Source: Rhodospirillales bacterium
GTDB taxonomy: Bacteria > Pseudomonadota > Alphaproteobacteria > Rhodospirillales > Shumkoniaceae
DNA length: 64,000 bases
Direction: 5' to 3'
Assembly (NCBI GenBank): GCA_018432935.1
Contig: JAHDSF010000004.1
Location: 1 to 64,000, forward strand
The notes beneath the pieces were generated by a model. That model made no database searches. It was not told the DNA's origin and worked only from the letters and a program-made list of their open reading frames with translations. The position numbers and the translations under genes are program-made. Of this stretch, positions 17,309 through 25,500 are shown in pieces. Position 1 is the stretch's first letter. Each line of letters starts with the position of its first letter.

Positions 17309-17671
17309 CGGACCCGCTCGGGTTCATGAACATCGACGCAATCCTGACCGATGCCGACGATTCGTCGAGCACGAAATGGCAAGTCAACGCGCCCAGCCTC
17401 GGGGACACGACCGGGAAATAGCAGCCTCGCTCACCTGTAAGATACCACGCACGCTGCCCCAAGTTTCCGGCCGCACCTCGAGAGCCGCGACCGGTTGCTG
17501 GAGGGCGACATCGCCGCCAAGTTCCTGGTCGCCTTGCTGCAGCCGCGGGTGAAGCGGCTGTTGTCGGGAATTGGATCATCCAAAAATGTCCGGGCCGTTC
17601 CACCGGCGCCCACCTGGGTGGGGGCGCCGGGATGGAACGGCCGCTCCCGAAAATAGAGCAAGGGAGATGTC
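17309..17671. other. Intergenic region with remnant coding and a long hairpin
   Basis: A 31-codon frame at 17326-17421 and a plus-strand frame near 17,465-17,655 (LLEGDIAAKFLVALLQPRVK) look like fragments but match nothing I know. The hairpin at 17593-17642 is listed separately. AAGGGAGATG at the end is the ribosome site of the next gene. Confidence 0.35.
17593..17642. repeat. Long G/C-rich hairpin
   Basis: Arms starting GGCCGTTCCA and ending TGGAACGGCC pair over 19 bp with a two-base bulge and about nine unpaired bases in the loop. It lies 30 bp upstream of the unknown gene at 17672. It may be a terminator-like boundary, an element end or a leader structure; there is no T tract. Confidence 0.6.
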
Positions 17672-18121
17672 ATGACTTCAGAGAGAACGCTGCTTTACGC
17701 GTGCGTCGAAAACCTCGCGGAAGGGATCTTCTCAACGTTGGAGAACGCCTGTGTCGAGGACCCGAGCGCACTTGTTCCCCTCGTTCTTGCCCACGCTGTC
17801 CAGTGGCGGCAGAGCCCGGGCTTCGATGCCGATCAGGCCAAGGCCGCCGCGGCCATCGCCGAGCTGCTCGACAAGGCGCGGACAGAGTACTCGGATATCG
17901 ATGGCAGGGTCTCGGGCGGCTTCACGGATCAGCACCGCGTAGCGATCGACCGTGAGGCGATCTGCGAAGGCATCGCCGAGATGCTGCTGAATGCCCTGAC
18001 GCTCGGCAGAGAAGCGGGTCTCGAGCTTCGAGTCTCATCGACGGTCGTCGCCGCCGGCTACGTGACCCGCCGCGCCGGACTGCGCGTCGTACCGGCCCGC
18101 AAGTTGCGCTCGGCCGCCTAG
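17672..18121 (+). CDS. Hypothetical protein upstream of an AAA+ ATPase
   Basis: A 149-residue, mostly helical soluble protein with ribosome site AAGGGAG. It contains a helix-rich AAAAIAELLDKARTEYSDID segment and a basic C-terminus (RRAGLRVVPARKLRSA). It is the first of three same-strand genes (with the AAA+ ATPase at 18270 and the unknown gene at 19766), each with its own ribosome site. No family is recognised. Confidence 0.55.
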   Translation: MTSERTLLYACVENLAEGIFSTLENACVEDPSALVPLVLAHAVQWRQSPGFDADQAKAAAAIAELLDKARTEYSDIDGRVSGGFTDQHRVAIDREAICEGIAEMLLNALTLGREAGLELRVSSTVVAAGYVTRRAGLRVVPARKLRSAA

Positions 18122-18269
18122 GCCCGATCGACTCTCCTCATCTTATCTCCTCGCTCAATCAAATCGCGTCCAGCCGGCCTTCGTCCCTCCGGAGGCCGGC
18201 AATCCATTCGTCCATCGCCTCCGTCCTCATCAAAGCCCGCCCGCAACCTTTCCCGCCAATGAGGATGAC

Positions 18270-19670
18270 ATGACTGACTACGCGTTGACTGCCGTCTGCG
18301 ACTTGCGGCTGTGGACCATCCTGGATCCAAACGTCGCCGCCGAGGACGGCCCCGATCGGATCCTCACGTCTCTAGAAGCTCTCAAGCTACCGAACGAACT
18401 GGAACACCTGCGCGATCTGGCGCTCGACCGGAGATGCGCCAGGCAAGAAGCCGCAAACGCCGCCCTCATGATCGCCCGCACCTGCCCCAGGAGCAAAGCT
18501 CATCCCGACGAACACGAAGACGTCGTCGCATCCTTTCTGTGGGTTGCGAGCTGGCTTGGAAGCTCCACGGCTTCGCTGCTGCTGGTCGATGCTCTCTTCG
18601 ACGAAACCACGAGGCTTGAGTTTTCGACCGGCATCGACGTGATCGTCGATGGACTGCCCTTGAAGGAAAAGGTCCGTGAGAACGCCCGGCTGTGGTTCCA
18701 GAACGGGGTCGCATACCGGCTCAATCGTCGCGATCCGGACGCCTTTGCGGAACTCTTGCGCAATGAGCTCGCTTGGCAGCCGCGCGCAAACGGCCCGTCT
18801 CGCGTGGTGATCCGCAACTGGTGCCTCGATGACTCCGGTACTGATCTGGCTAAGTACAGGGCGCTCGCAGGGCCGGTCCCGCTCCGCGGCGGGGATCGCG
18901 ATCCTGACTTGATCGTCAGAACGTTGTCCACAGAGTTCCCATGGATGCGCGGGGCCGTCGATCACGTCGCCGCAGACATCGCGCTCTGCCGGCTGAACCC
19001 TGAGCCATGGATTCGCATCCGGCCTCTCCTGCTCGTCGGCGCCCCGGGCACGGGCAAGACGCATTTCGCAAGGCGCTTGGCGGAACTCATCGGCACCGGC
19101 AGTCGCGTCATCGCGGCAGGCGGAAGCAGCGACAACCGAGACATCGAGGGCTCAGCCCGCGGCTGGTCCGATCACGAACCCAGCTCGGTCCTGCGCTTGA
19201 TGCTCGCCAGCCGATCGGCGAACCCCGTGATCATCGTCGACGAGATCGACAAAGCTGGCGGCAGCACCAGGAACGGGGACATCCGGCACACGCTCTTGTC
19301 GATGATCGAGCCGGAGACCAGCCGCGCCTGGCCCGACGACTGCTTGCAGAGTCCGTGCGACTTGAGCGCGGTCACTTGGGTATTCACGGCCAACGACGTG
19401 ACGGCGATCGCCCGCCCGCTGCTCTCCAGGATGTCGGTCGTTCGCGTGGGCCTGCCCGGTCGCACGGCCATCGAGCCGATTCTGGCCGGAATGCGGCTCG
19501 ACATCGCAGGCGAGATGGGCCTCGACCCCGCCCGCCTCCCGGAGCTTCACCCTGTCGCCCGTCGCGCCCTGGCCGATGCGCTCGCCAAAGGCCACAGCCT
19601 GCGTCGCATCAAGTCAGCGCTGGTTCGCGCCCTCGCCGCAAGCACGCGCCGCGACGAACCCAAATCCTGA
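18270..19670 (+). CDS. AAA+ ATPase (Lon-type ATPase core)
   Basis: A 466-residue protein. Residues 1 to about 230 are an unknown helical N-terminal domain. The AAA+ core follows: LLLVGAPGTGKTHFARRLAE (Walker A, about 254-273), VIIVDEIDKAGG (Walker B), WVFTANDV (sensor 1), and SLRRIKSALVRAL near the end (sensor 2 area). The phrase order resembles the Lon protease ATPase, but there is no Lon peptidase domain. It therefore acts as a stand-alone remodelling ATPase. It sits between two unknown genes upstream of excisionase-like genes and an integrase. A role in element maintenance, transfer or defence is speculation. Confidence 0.75.
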   Translation: MTDYALTAVCDLRLWTILDPNVAAEDGPDRILTSLEALKLPNELEHLRDLALDRRCARQEAANAALMIARTCPRSKAHPDEHEDVVASFLWVASWLGSSTASLLLVDALFDETTRLEFSTGIDVIVDGLPLKEKVRENARLWFQNGVAYRLNRRDPDAFAELLRNELAWQPRANGPSRVVIRNWCLDDSGTDLAKYRALAGPVPLRGGDRDPDLIVRTLSTEFPWMRGAVDHVAADIALCRLNPEPWIRIRPLLLVGAPGTGKTHFARRLAELIGTGSRVIAAGGSSDNRDIEGSARGWSDHEPSSVLRLMLASRSANPVIIVDEIDKAGGSTRNGDIRHTLLSMIEPETSRAWPDDCLQSPCDLSAVTWVFTANDVTAIARPLLSRMSVVRVGLPGRTAIEPILAGMRLDIAGEMGLDPARLPELHPVARRALADALAKGHSLRRIKSALVRALAASTRRDEPKS

Positions 19671-19765
19671 TGGTCTTGCGGTGCGGCGGGGCCGCCATCC
19701 GACCGGGCCGCGCCGCACCGCCGCAACGACCCAATATTGCCTTCGGGTTTGGAGGAGAAACCACC

Positions 19766-20482
19766 ATGGACGCTATTCCCACCGACGCTTCGGCCGCGGA
19801 AGAGAGGTTCGACCCCGCGATCGCCGCCTGGGCCGCCGGGAAGGAGTTCCCCGAAGGCGAGCTGAGCGAGGAGGCGAGCGACGAAGTCGGCCGCGCCTGG
19901 CTCGCGCTCCGCACCGCTCGCGCGGCGTTCCGGCGGCACGAACGCGCGATCGGCCGCAGCAGCGCAAGCCTGCGCTTCGCTCTTGCCTGCGCCTTCGCCT
20001 GGGCGAAAACGATGCAGGAGAAGCCCGAGGTGCTTCGGGCCACGCTTGAGCGTGCCCGCATCAAGGCGACGAAGCCAGTTCGCGAGAACGTCTTTCTCGC
20101 GACGATCAAGCTGGCCCATCCCCAGGAGAGCGCAGATTCGCACAGCCGCTGGGCGCACGCGCTCGCCTGGTGCGCCGCGCAGGGCTGCACGGCGCTGGAG
20201 GTGCCGGAAGTTCTGGAACGCACCGGCATCCGTGAAGCGGCGGATGCCTGGCAGAAGCAACGCGCCGCATCGAAGAAGAAGGACCAGACGGCGAAGCCGG
20301 ATCCGATCGAACTCGTGCGCAGCACGTTTTCCAAAGTCTCGCTGGCCGAGACGTGTCCAAAGCCCTGCGAGGATGGGCCGTTCCTGATCGTGGCGGAGAC
20401 AATCAAGGGAAAGGTCGTGGCCTACGCCCACCTCGCCGACGAGAAGCTCGTCGCAGCTGCCTTCCGCAGAGCCGTCCGGTGA
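19766..20482 (+). CDS. Hypothetical protein downstream of the AAA+ ATPase
   Basis: A 238-residue, Ala-rich helical protein starting at ATG 19766 behind GGAGGAG. The middle part (SLRFALACAFAWAKTMQEKP, then LERARIKATKPVRENVFLAT) is conserved-looking. The C-terminus has FLIVAETIKGKVVAYAHLAD. It follows the ATPase gene by 95 bp and is likely co-transcribed. Family unknown; there are no membrane segments or catalytic motifs that I recognise. Confidence 0.55.
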   Translation: MDAIPTDASAAEERFDPAIAAWAAGKEFPEGELSEEASDEVGRAWLALRTARAAFRRHERAIGRSSASLRFALACAFAWAKTMQEKPEVLRATLERARIKATKPVRENVFLATIKLAHPQESADSHSRWAHALAWCAAQGCTALEVPEVLERTGIREAADAWQKQRAASKKKDQTAKPDPIELVRSTFSKVSLAETCPKPCEDGPFLIVAETIKGKVVAYAHLADEKLVAAAFRRAVR

Positions 20483-20578
20483 CGCCCCCCGGTGCCGTTC
20501 CGGGAAGCCGCTCAATCGAACACCCCCGCAAAAACGAACCAATCTCCTGTTTGTCGAACGTGCCTCCGGATTTGTCCT

Positions 20579-20851
20579 ATGCCCAAGACCCCTCGCAGCT
20601 GGCCCATCGGCGCTCTCCCCCGGAGAATGACCCTCGAGATTGCCGCCTACTACTGCGGCTGCTGTCCCACGAAGTTCCGCGACGAGCTCAAGGCGGGCCG
20701 TTACCCGAGACCCGACCCCGATGGTCGCTTCGATCGCAAGCTTCTCGATGAAGCCATCGACAGGGGGAACGGGACGCCTGTGCCCGAAGTGATCGTCAAC
20801 AACTGGAAAGTGGTGCGCCCCAATGCCCAGAGAAAAGCTGCCCGGCGTTGA
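20579..20851 (+). CDS. Excisionase-like small DNA-binding protein (copy 1)
   Basis: A 90-residue protein. LPRRMTLEIAAYYCGCCPTK, followed by FRDELKAGRYPRPDPDGRFDRKLLDEAID, fits an AlpA/Xis-like HTH-and-wing unit. It is immediately followed, with a 29-bp overlap, by a paralogue and then by the integrase. The position and size suggest a recombination directionality factor or regulator (inference). The ATG at 20579 (MPKTPRSW) is chosen because homology with the paralogue begins soon after it. Confidence 0.6.
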   Translation: MPKTPRSWPIGALPRRMTLEIAAYYCGCCPTKFRDELKAGRYPRPDPDGRFDRKLLDEAIDRGNGTPVPEVIVNNWKVVRPNAQRKAARR

Positions 20852-21086
20852 TTTCAGCCCGAATCGCCTCCGCAAGGGTGAAGTCAGCTGGCCCGCCGGC
20901 ACGCTTCCCCGAAGAATGACCCGCGAGCTTGCCGCCTACTATTGCGGCGACGCTCTCGTGTCCTTCGCCGAGAAAGTCCGGTCGGGCCTTTACCCGGGAC
21001 CCGACGACCGCGGTCGCTTCGACCGCAAGCTGCTCGATGACGCCATCGCGGACAGAACGGGACCGGCACGCCGGCGCCCGAAGTGA
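20823..21086 (+). CDS. Excisionase-like small DNA-binding protein (copy 2)
   Basis: An 87-residue paralogue of the preceding gene (LPRRMTRELAAYYCGDALVS, then PDDRGRFDRKLLDDAI). Its first 20 residues, MPREKLPGVDFSPNRLRKGE, instead match the start of the adjacent integrase, MPTEKLPGVNKIRTRLRNGE, at both protein and DNA level. So it looks like a chimera made by duplication: an integrase-derived leader plus the Xis-like domain. It overlaps copy 1 by 29 bp and ends 24 bp before the integrase. Confidence 0.6.
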   Translation: MPREKLPGVDFSPNRLRKGEVSWPAGTLPRRMTRELAAYYCGDALVSFAEKVRSGLYPGPDDRGRFDRKLLDDAIADRTGPARRRPK

Positions 21087-21110
21087 ACCTCAGAACTCGA
21101 AGGTGTAACC

Positions 21111-22283
21111 ATGCCGACAGAAAAGCTGCCCGGAGTGAACAAGATCCGGACCCGCCTCCGCAACGGTGAAGTGCGCGAGTACCTTTATCACAGGGCCACC
21201 GGAACCCGGCTGCCCGACGACCCCGCCAGCGCGGAGTTCGTCAAGCGCCTGACCGAGCTGAACCTGCAGATGGCTCGGCCGGACGCCTCTCCGGCGCTGC
21301 CGGGAACCGTCGCCGGTCTCGTCGTCCACTACAGAAGCTCGCCGGAGTTCCTGCAGCGGAAACCGAAGACTCGGCAGGATTACGTCCGCTTTCTGGACGT
21401 CATTTCCGCCAACTGGGGCGCGAACAACGTCGTTGACATTGACCGCGAAGCGCTGGTCAACCTTCGAGATGCGTTCCAGGATTCGCCCCGCTCCGCAAAC
21501 TATGCGATGGCGATTGTACGGCGCCTCTTGTCGTTCGCGTTGGACCGGCCGCAGACATATCCCGGCATGAACTACAATGTCGCGCTTCGCCCCCCGAACC
21601 TAGATACGGGCGTTGGTCATCGGCCCTGGGAAGAAACGGAGATTGCGGCGTTCCGCAAGCACTGGCCGCTCGGCACGCTCGAGCGAACCCTTTTCGAGCT
21701 GGGGATGGCCACCGGTCAGCGCGGCGAGGACGTGGTCGCCATGAAGCGCTCGCACATCGGTCCGGACGGCATGATCTCGGTGAAGCAGGAGAAGACGAAC
21801 GCCCGCGTCTGGATACCGCAATCCGAAGACCTGAAGGAAGCGCTGGCGAGGTGGGACGAGGTGCAGGCGGCCCGCATCGCCGAGCGCGAGGCGAAGAACC
21901 GGCGAAGACGCACACCTAAGCCGATTCCCCTCGACATGAAGGTCATGCTCGTGACCGGCGAAAGAGGGAACCGGCTGCTGCCGGACAACTTCAGGCACAT
22001 CATGATCGACGCTTATCGGGCGGTCGAAGGCTTGGGATGCGGGCTGGCGAACGGCGGGGTGACGACGCACGGACTGCGCTACACCGCGGCCGTCGTCATG
22101 TGCGAGATGGGTTGCGACTGGGAGACGATCGCTTCCATCACCGGCCATGCCACCATCCAGATGGTCAAGAAATATCTCGAGAAGAAGCGGCTCGCGCAGC
22201 TGGGGGTCGATGCGCTCAACCGGGCCGCCAGAATCCGACTGGAACAGTCGGCGAAGAACGAATCCGGGTCGGCAAAGAACTGA
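21111..22283 (+). CDS. Tyrosine integrase of the tRNA-Lys island
   Basis: A 390-residue phage-type integrase. The catalytic set is visible: GMATGQRGEDVVAMKR (Arg, about 205), THGLRYTAAVVM (HxxR, about 320), SITGHATIQMVKKYLEKK (His/Gly and the nucleophile Tyr, about 355). The N-terminal part (about residues 60-160) is the SAM-like core-binding domain. It ends 101 bp from the 3' end of a tRNA-Lys gene, pointing at it, as expected for integrases that insert into tRNA genes. Two excisionase-like genes lie directly upstream. Confidence 0.9.
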   Translation: MPTEKLPGVNKIRTRLRNGEVREYLYHRATGTRLPDDPASAEFVKRLTELNLQMARPDASPALPGTVAGLVVHYRSSPEFLQRKPKTRQDYVRFLDVISANWGANNVVDIDREALVNLRDAFQDSPRSANYAMAIVRRLLSFALDRPQTYPGMNYNVALRPPNLDTGVGHRPWEETEIAAFRKHWPLGTLERTLFELGMATGQRGEDVVAMKRSHIGPDGMISVKQEKTNARVWIPQSEDLKEALARWDEVQAARIAEREAKNRRRRTPKPIPLDMKVMLVTGERGNRLLPDNFRHIMIDAYRAVEGLGCGLANGGVTTHGLRYTAAVVMCEMGCDWETIASITGHATIQMVKKYLEKKRLAQLGVDALNRAARIRLEQSAKNESGSAKN

Positions 22284-22295
22284 CCGCGAACCTTT

Positions 22296-22327
22296 TGCAA
22301 AACGCCCTGCAAAACGCCTGCAAAACA
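22296..22327. promoter_or_regulatory. Three iterons, candidate integrase arm-type sites
   Basis: TGCAAAAC occurs three times, starting at 22296, 22308 and 22319, that is every 11-12 bp or about one helical turn. The array is between the integrase stop codon and the tRNA 3' end. Phased short repeats beside an attachment site are typical of integrase or excisionase arm sites. The binding itself is inferred. Confidence 0.45.
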
Positions 22328-22330
22328 ATG

Positions 22331-22368
22331 TCAAAGGGGCTGACCTATCCGGAGGTCAGCCCCTTTGA
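22331..22368 (+). terminator. Rho-independent terminator after the integrase
   Basis: A perfect 16-bp stem (TCAAAGGGGCTGACCT and its complement) closes a six-base loop and is followed by TTTTCC. It would stop integrase transcription before the tRNA-Lys gene, which is encoded on the other strand. Confidence 0.75.
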
Positions 22369-22384
22369 TTTTCCTGGGAAATTT

Positions 22385-22460
<76 letters not shown>

Positions 22461-22582
22461 GTGCGGGGCGGGTTATAGGCGCTCGGCTGCGGTTTGGCAA
22501 GCCCGTTTTGCCCCCGAAATCCGGCACCGCCGGCATTTTTTCGCCGCCGGCGCCTGCCGTGCGACCCGCGTCTATCCCTCGG

Positions 22583-25500
22583 TCACCACTCGATCTTCTC
22601 GACGTGCTCGAAGGTGAGCTTGCTGCCGTCTTCGAGGGTGACAGAGCCGGAGGCCTCGGAATCGAAGGTGAGGCCCTGGCCGTCCTTGTCGACGACGTAG
22701 CCGGTGCCGCCCTCTACCTGAAGCGTCCACCCGGCATTGGCGCTGTCCGGCGCGCCCTTGACGTCATCCAGCTTGACGGTGTCGGTCCAGCCGTTGCCGC
22801 CGTCGAAGTAGTCGCTGCCGTCACCGGAGCCGAAAATGAAAAGGTCGTTGCCCGCCCCGCCATAGGCCCTGTCGTTGCCGCTGCCGCCGATCAGGGTGTC
22901 GTCGCCGCCGTTCCACGAGTTGCCGGCGATATCGCCATGCAGCACGTCGTCCCCGGAGCCGCCCTGCAGGGTGTCGCCGTCGAGGCCGCCGGTCAGTTCG
23001 TCATTGCCCTCGCCGCCCTGCAGCAGGTCGCTGCCCTTGCCGCCCCAGATGCGATCGTCGCCGGCGCCGCCGACCAGAACGTCGTCGCCGCCGGCTTCCC
23101 ACTCGCCCTTGGCCAAATCGCCGTACAAGGTATCGTTGCCGTCGCCGCCGTGCAGGCTGTCGCCACCAGAGCCGCCTTCGATGAGGTCGTTGCCGGCCCC
23201 GCCGTAGATGGTGTCGCTGCCGTCCGTCGTCGCGGCATAATCGTTGTTGACCCCGCCCCGCAGCACGTCGTCGCCGTCGCCGCCCCAGATGCGGTCGGCG
23301 CCGGAACCGCCGTACACGGTGTCGTTGCCGTCGCCGGCGTCGATCACGTCGTCGCCATCCGAGGTCGTGTGCCAGTCGTTCTTGACACCGCCCCAGAGGG
23401 TGTCGTTGCCTTCGCCGCCCACCAGCGTGTCGCCGCCGCCGCCGCCCGAGAGGGCGTCGTTGCCCTGGCCGCCGAACAAGGTGTCGGCGCGGTCGCCGTC
23501 GGAATAGTAGCCCTCGGCGTCGCCTGCGATCGTGTCGTTGCCGTCGCCCCCCGAGAGCACGTCGGCGCCGCCCATACCCACAAGCTGGTCGTTGCCGCCC
23601 TGGCCGATCAGGGTGTCGTTGCCGTCCGAGCGGGTCGACCACTCGTAGTCGCCGAACAGCTTGTCATTGCCCTCGCCGCCATCGATGCGATCATCGCCGC
23701 CGCCGCCCCACACGTGATCGTTGCCATCGGCCGCGAATATGGTGTCGGCCCCCGAGCCGTTCTCCCAGCTGTCATCGCCCCAGATGTGGTCGTTGCCGTC
23801 CTTGGCGAGCATGCGCTGGTCGCCCGTTCCGCCGGCGTGGTGGTCGCTCTTGTCGGTGCCGACCCAGTCCCACGCACCCGGCGTCGGAATCACCGGCTCG
23901 GCGACAATGGGCGGCGGCGCCTCCTCGAACGCGTCCTCGCCGTCGCGGCCAGGTCCCGCGGGTGGCAGCAGGTCGGCTGCCGCCAGCGTCCCGTCGGCAA
24001 ACTGGAAGGTCTCGACCCCGACGACCATGTCGACGCCCTCGCCGCCGGCGCGGAGATCGGTGAACGTGTAGCTGCCGTCCTCGTTCTCCGCGATCCGGTA
24101 GTCGGAGCGCTTGCCGGAAAACACCGCCACGTCGTCGTCGGCCCCGCCATCGAGGACGTCGTCGCCGGATCCCGCGAACAGGGTGTCGCCACCACCCCCG
24201 CCCGACACGACGTCCGCCCCGGCGCCGCCCGACAGCACGTCGTTGCCGGCCCCGCCCTGCAGGGTGTCGTTGCCAAGCCCGCCGGCCAGCGTATCGTTGC
24301 CGTCGCCGCCGTCGAGGATGTCGTTGCCGGAACCGCCGTCGAGCCTGTCGTTGCCGGTGCCGCCGTCGAGGCGGTCGTTGCCGGCGCTGCCCCACAGCAC
24401 GTCGTTGCCGGCGCCGCCGTCGATCCGCACGTCGCCGTAGGCGAACCGCGAGCTGGTCAGGTCGACCACGTCGTCGCCCGCCCCGGCATCGATCGTCTCG
24501 ATGCCCGAGATGCGGGCCTTGTCGCCCCCTGCCGAGAAGCTGTCGTCGAGGAACAGGGCGTCGTTGCCCGAACCCAACACCAGCGTGTCCTCGCCGGCGC
24601 CGCCGTCGAACACGTCCTGGCTGCGGCTCTTGCCGGAAATCGAGGCCGTCTCGCCGGTGCCTGGCACGCCGGCGCCGCTGCCCGCGTTCTGCGCCGCGTA
24701 GCCGCCGCTCCAGGTACCGTCGACCGAAGCCTTCAGCACGTCGTTGCCGGCCCCGCCGGACAATGTGTCGTTGCCGAGACCGCCGGCCAGGATGTCGTTG
24801 CCGTCACCGCCGTCGAGGATGTCGTTGCCGGAACCGCCGTCGAGCCTGTCGTTCCCGGTGCCGCCGTTCAGGCGGTCGTTGCCGGCGCTTCCCCACAGCA
24901 CGTCGTTGCCGGCGCCGCCGTCGATCCGCACGTCGCCGTAGGCGAAGCGCGAACTGGTCAGGTCGACCACGTCGTCGCCCGTCCCGGCATCGATCGTCTC
25001 GATCCCTGCGATGCGGGCCTTGTCGCCCCCGGCCGAGAAGCCGTCGTCGAGGAACAGGGCGTCGTTGCCCGAGCCCAGCACCAGCGTGTCCTCCCCGGCA
25101 CCGCCGTCGAACACGTCCTGGCTGCGGGTCTTGCCGGAAATCGAGACCGTCTCGCCGGTGCCTGCCACGCCGGCGCCGCTGCCCGCATTCTGGGCCGCGT
25201 AGCCGCCGCTCCAGGTGCCGTCGACCGAAGCCTTCAGCACGTCGTTGCCGGCCCCGCCCTGCAGGGTGTCGTTGCCAAGCCCGCCGGCCACGGTGTCGCG
25301 GCCGTCGCCGCCGTCGAGGACGTCGTTGCCGGCCCCGCCGTCGAGCCTGTCGTCGCCGGTGCCGCCGTCGAGGCGGTCGTTGCCGGCGCTGCCCCACAGC
25401 ACGTCGTTGCCGGCGCCGCCGTCGATCCGCACGTCGCCGTAGGCGAAGCGCGAGCTGGTCAGGTCGACCACGTCGTCGCCCGTCCCGGCGTCGATCGTCT

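Noticed and set aside
1..22384. A second copy of the tRNA-Lys 3' end marking the far end of the island
   Set aside because: I looked by eye for the conserved CTCGAACC-containing segment and did not find it. It may lie left of the window, and my scan was not exhaustive.
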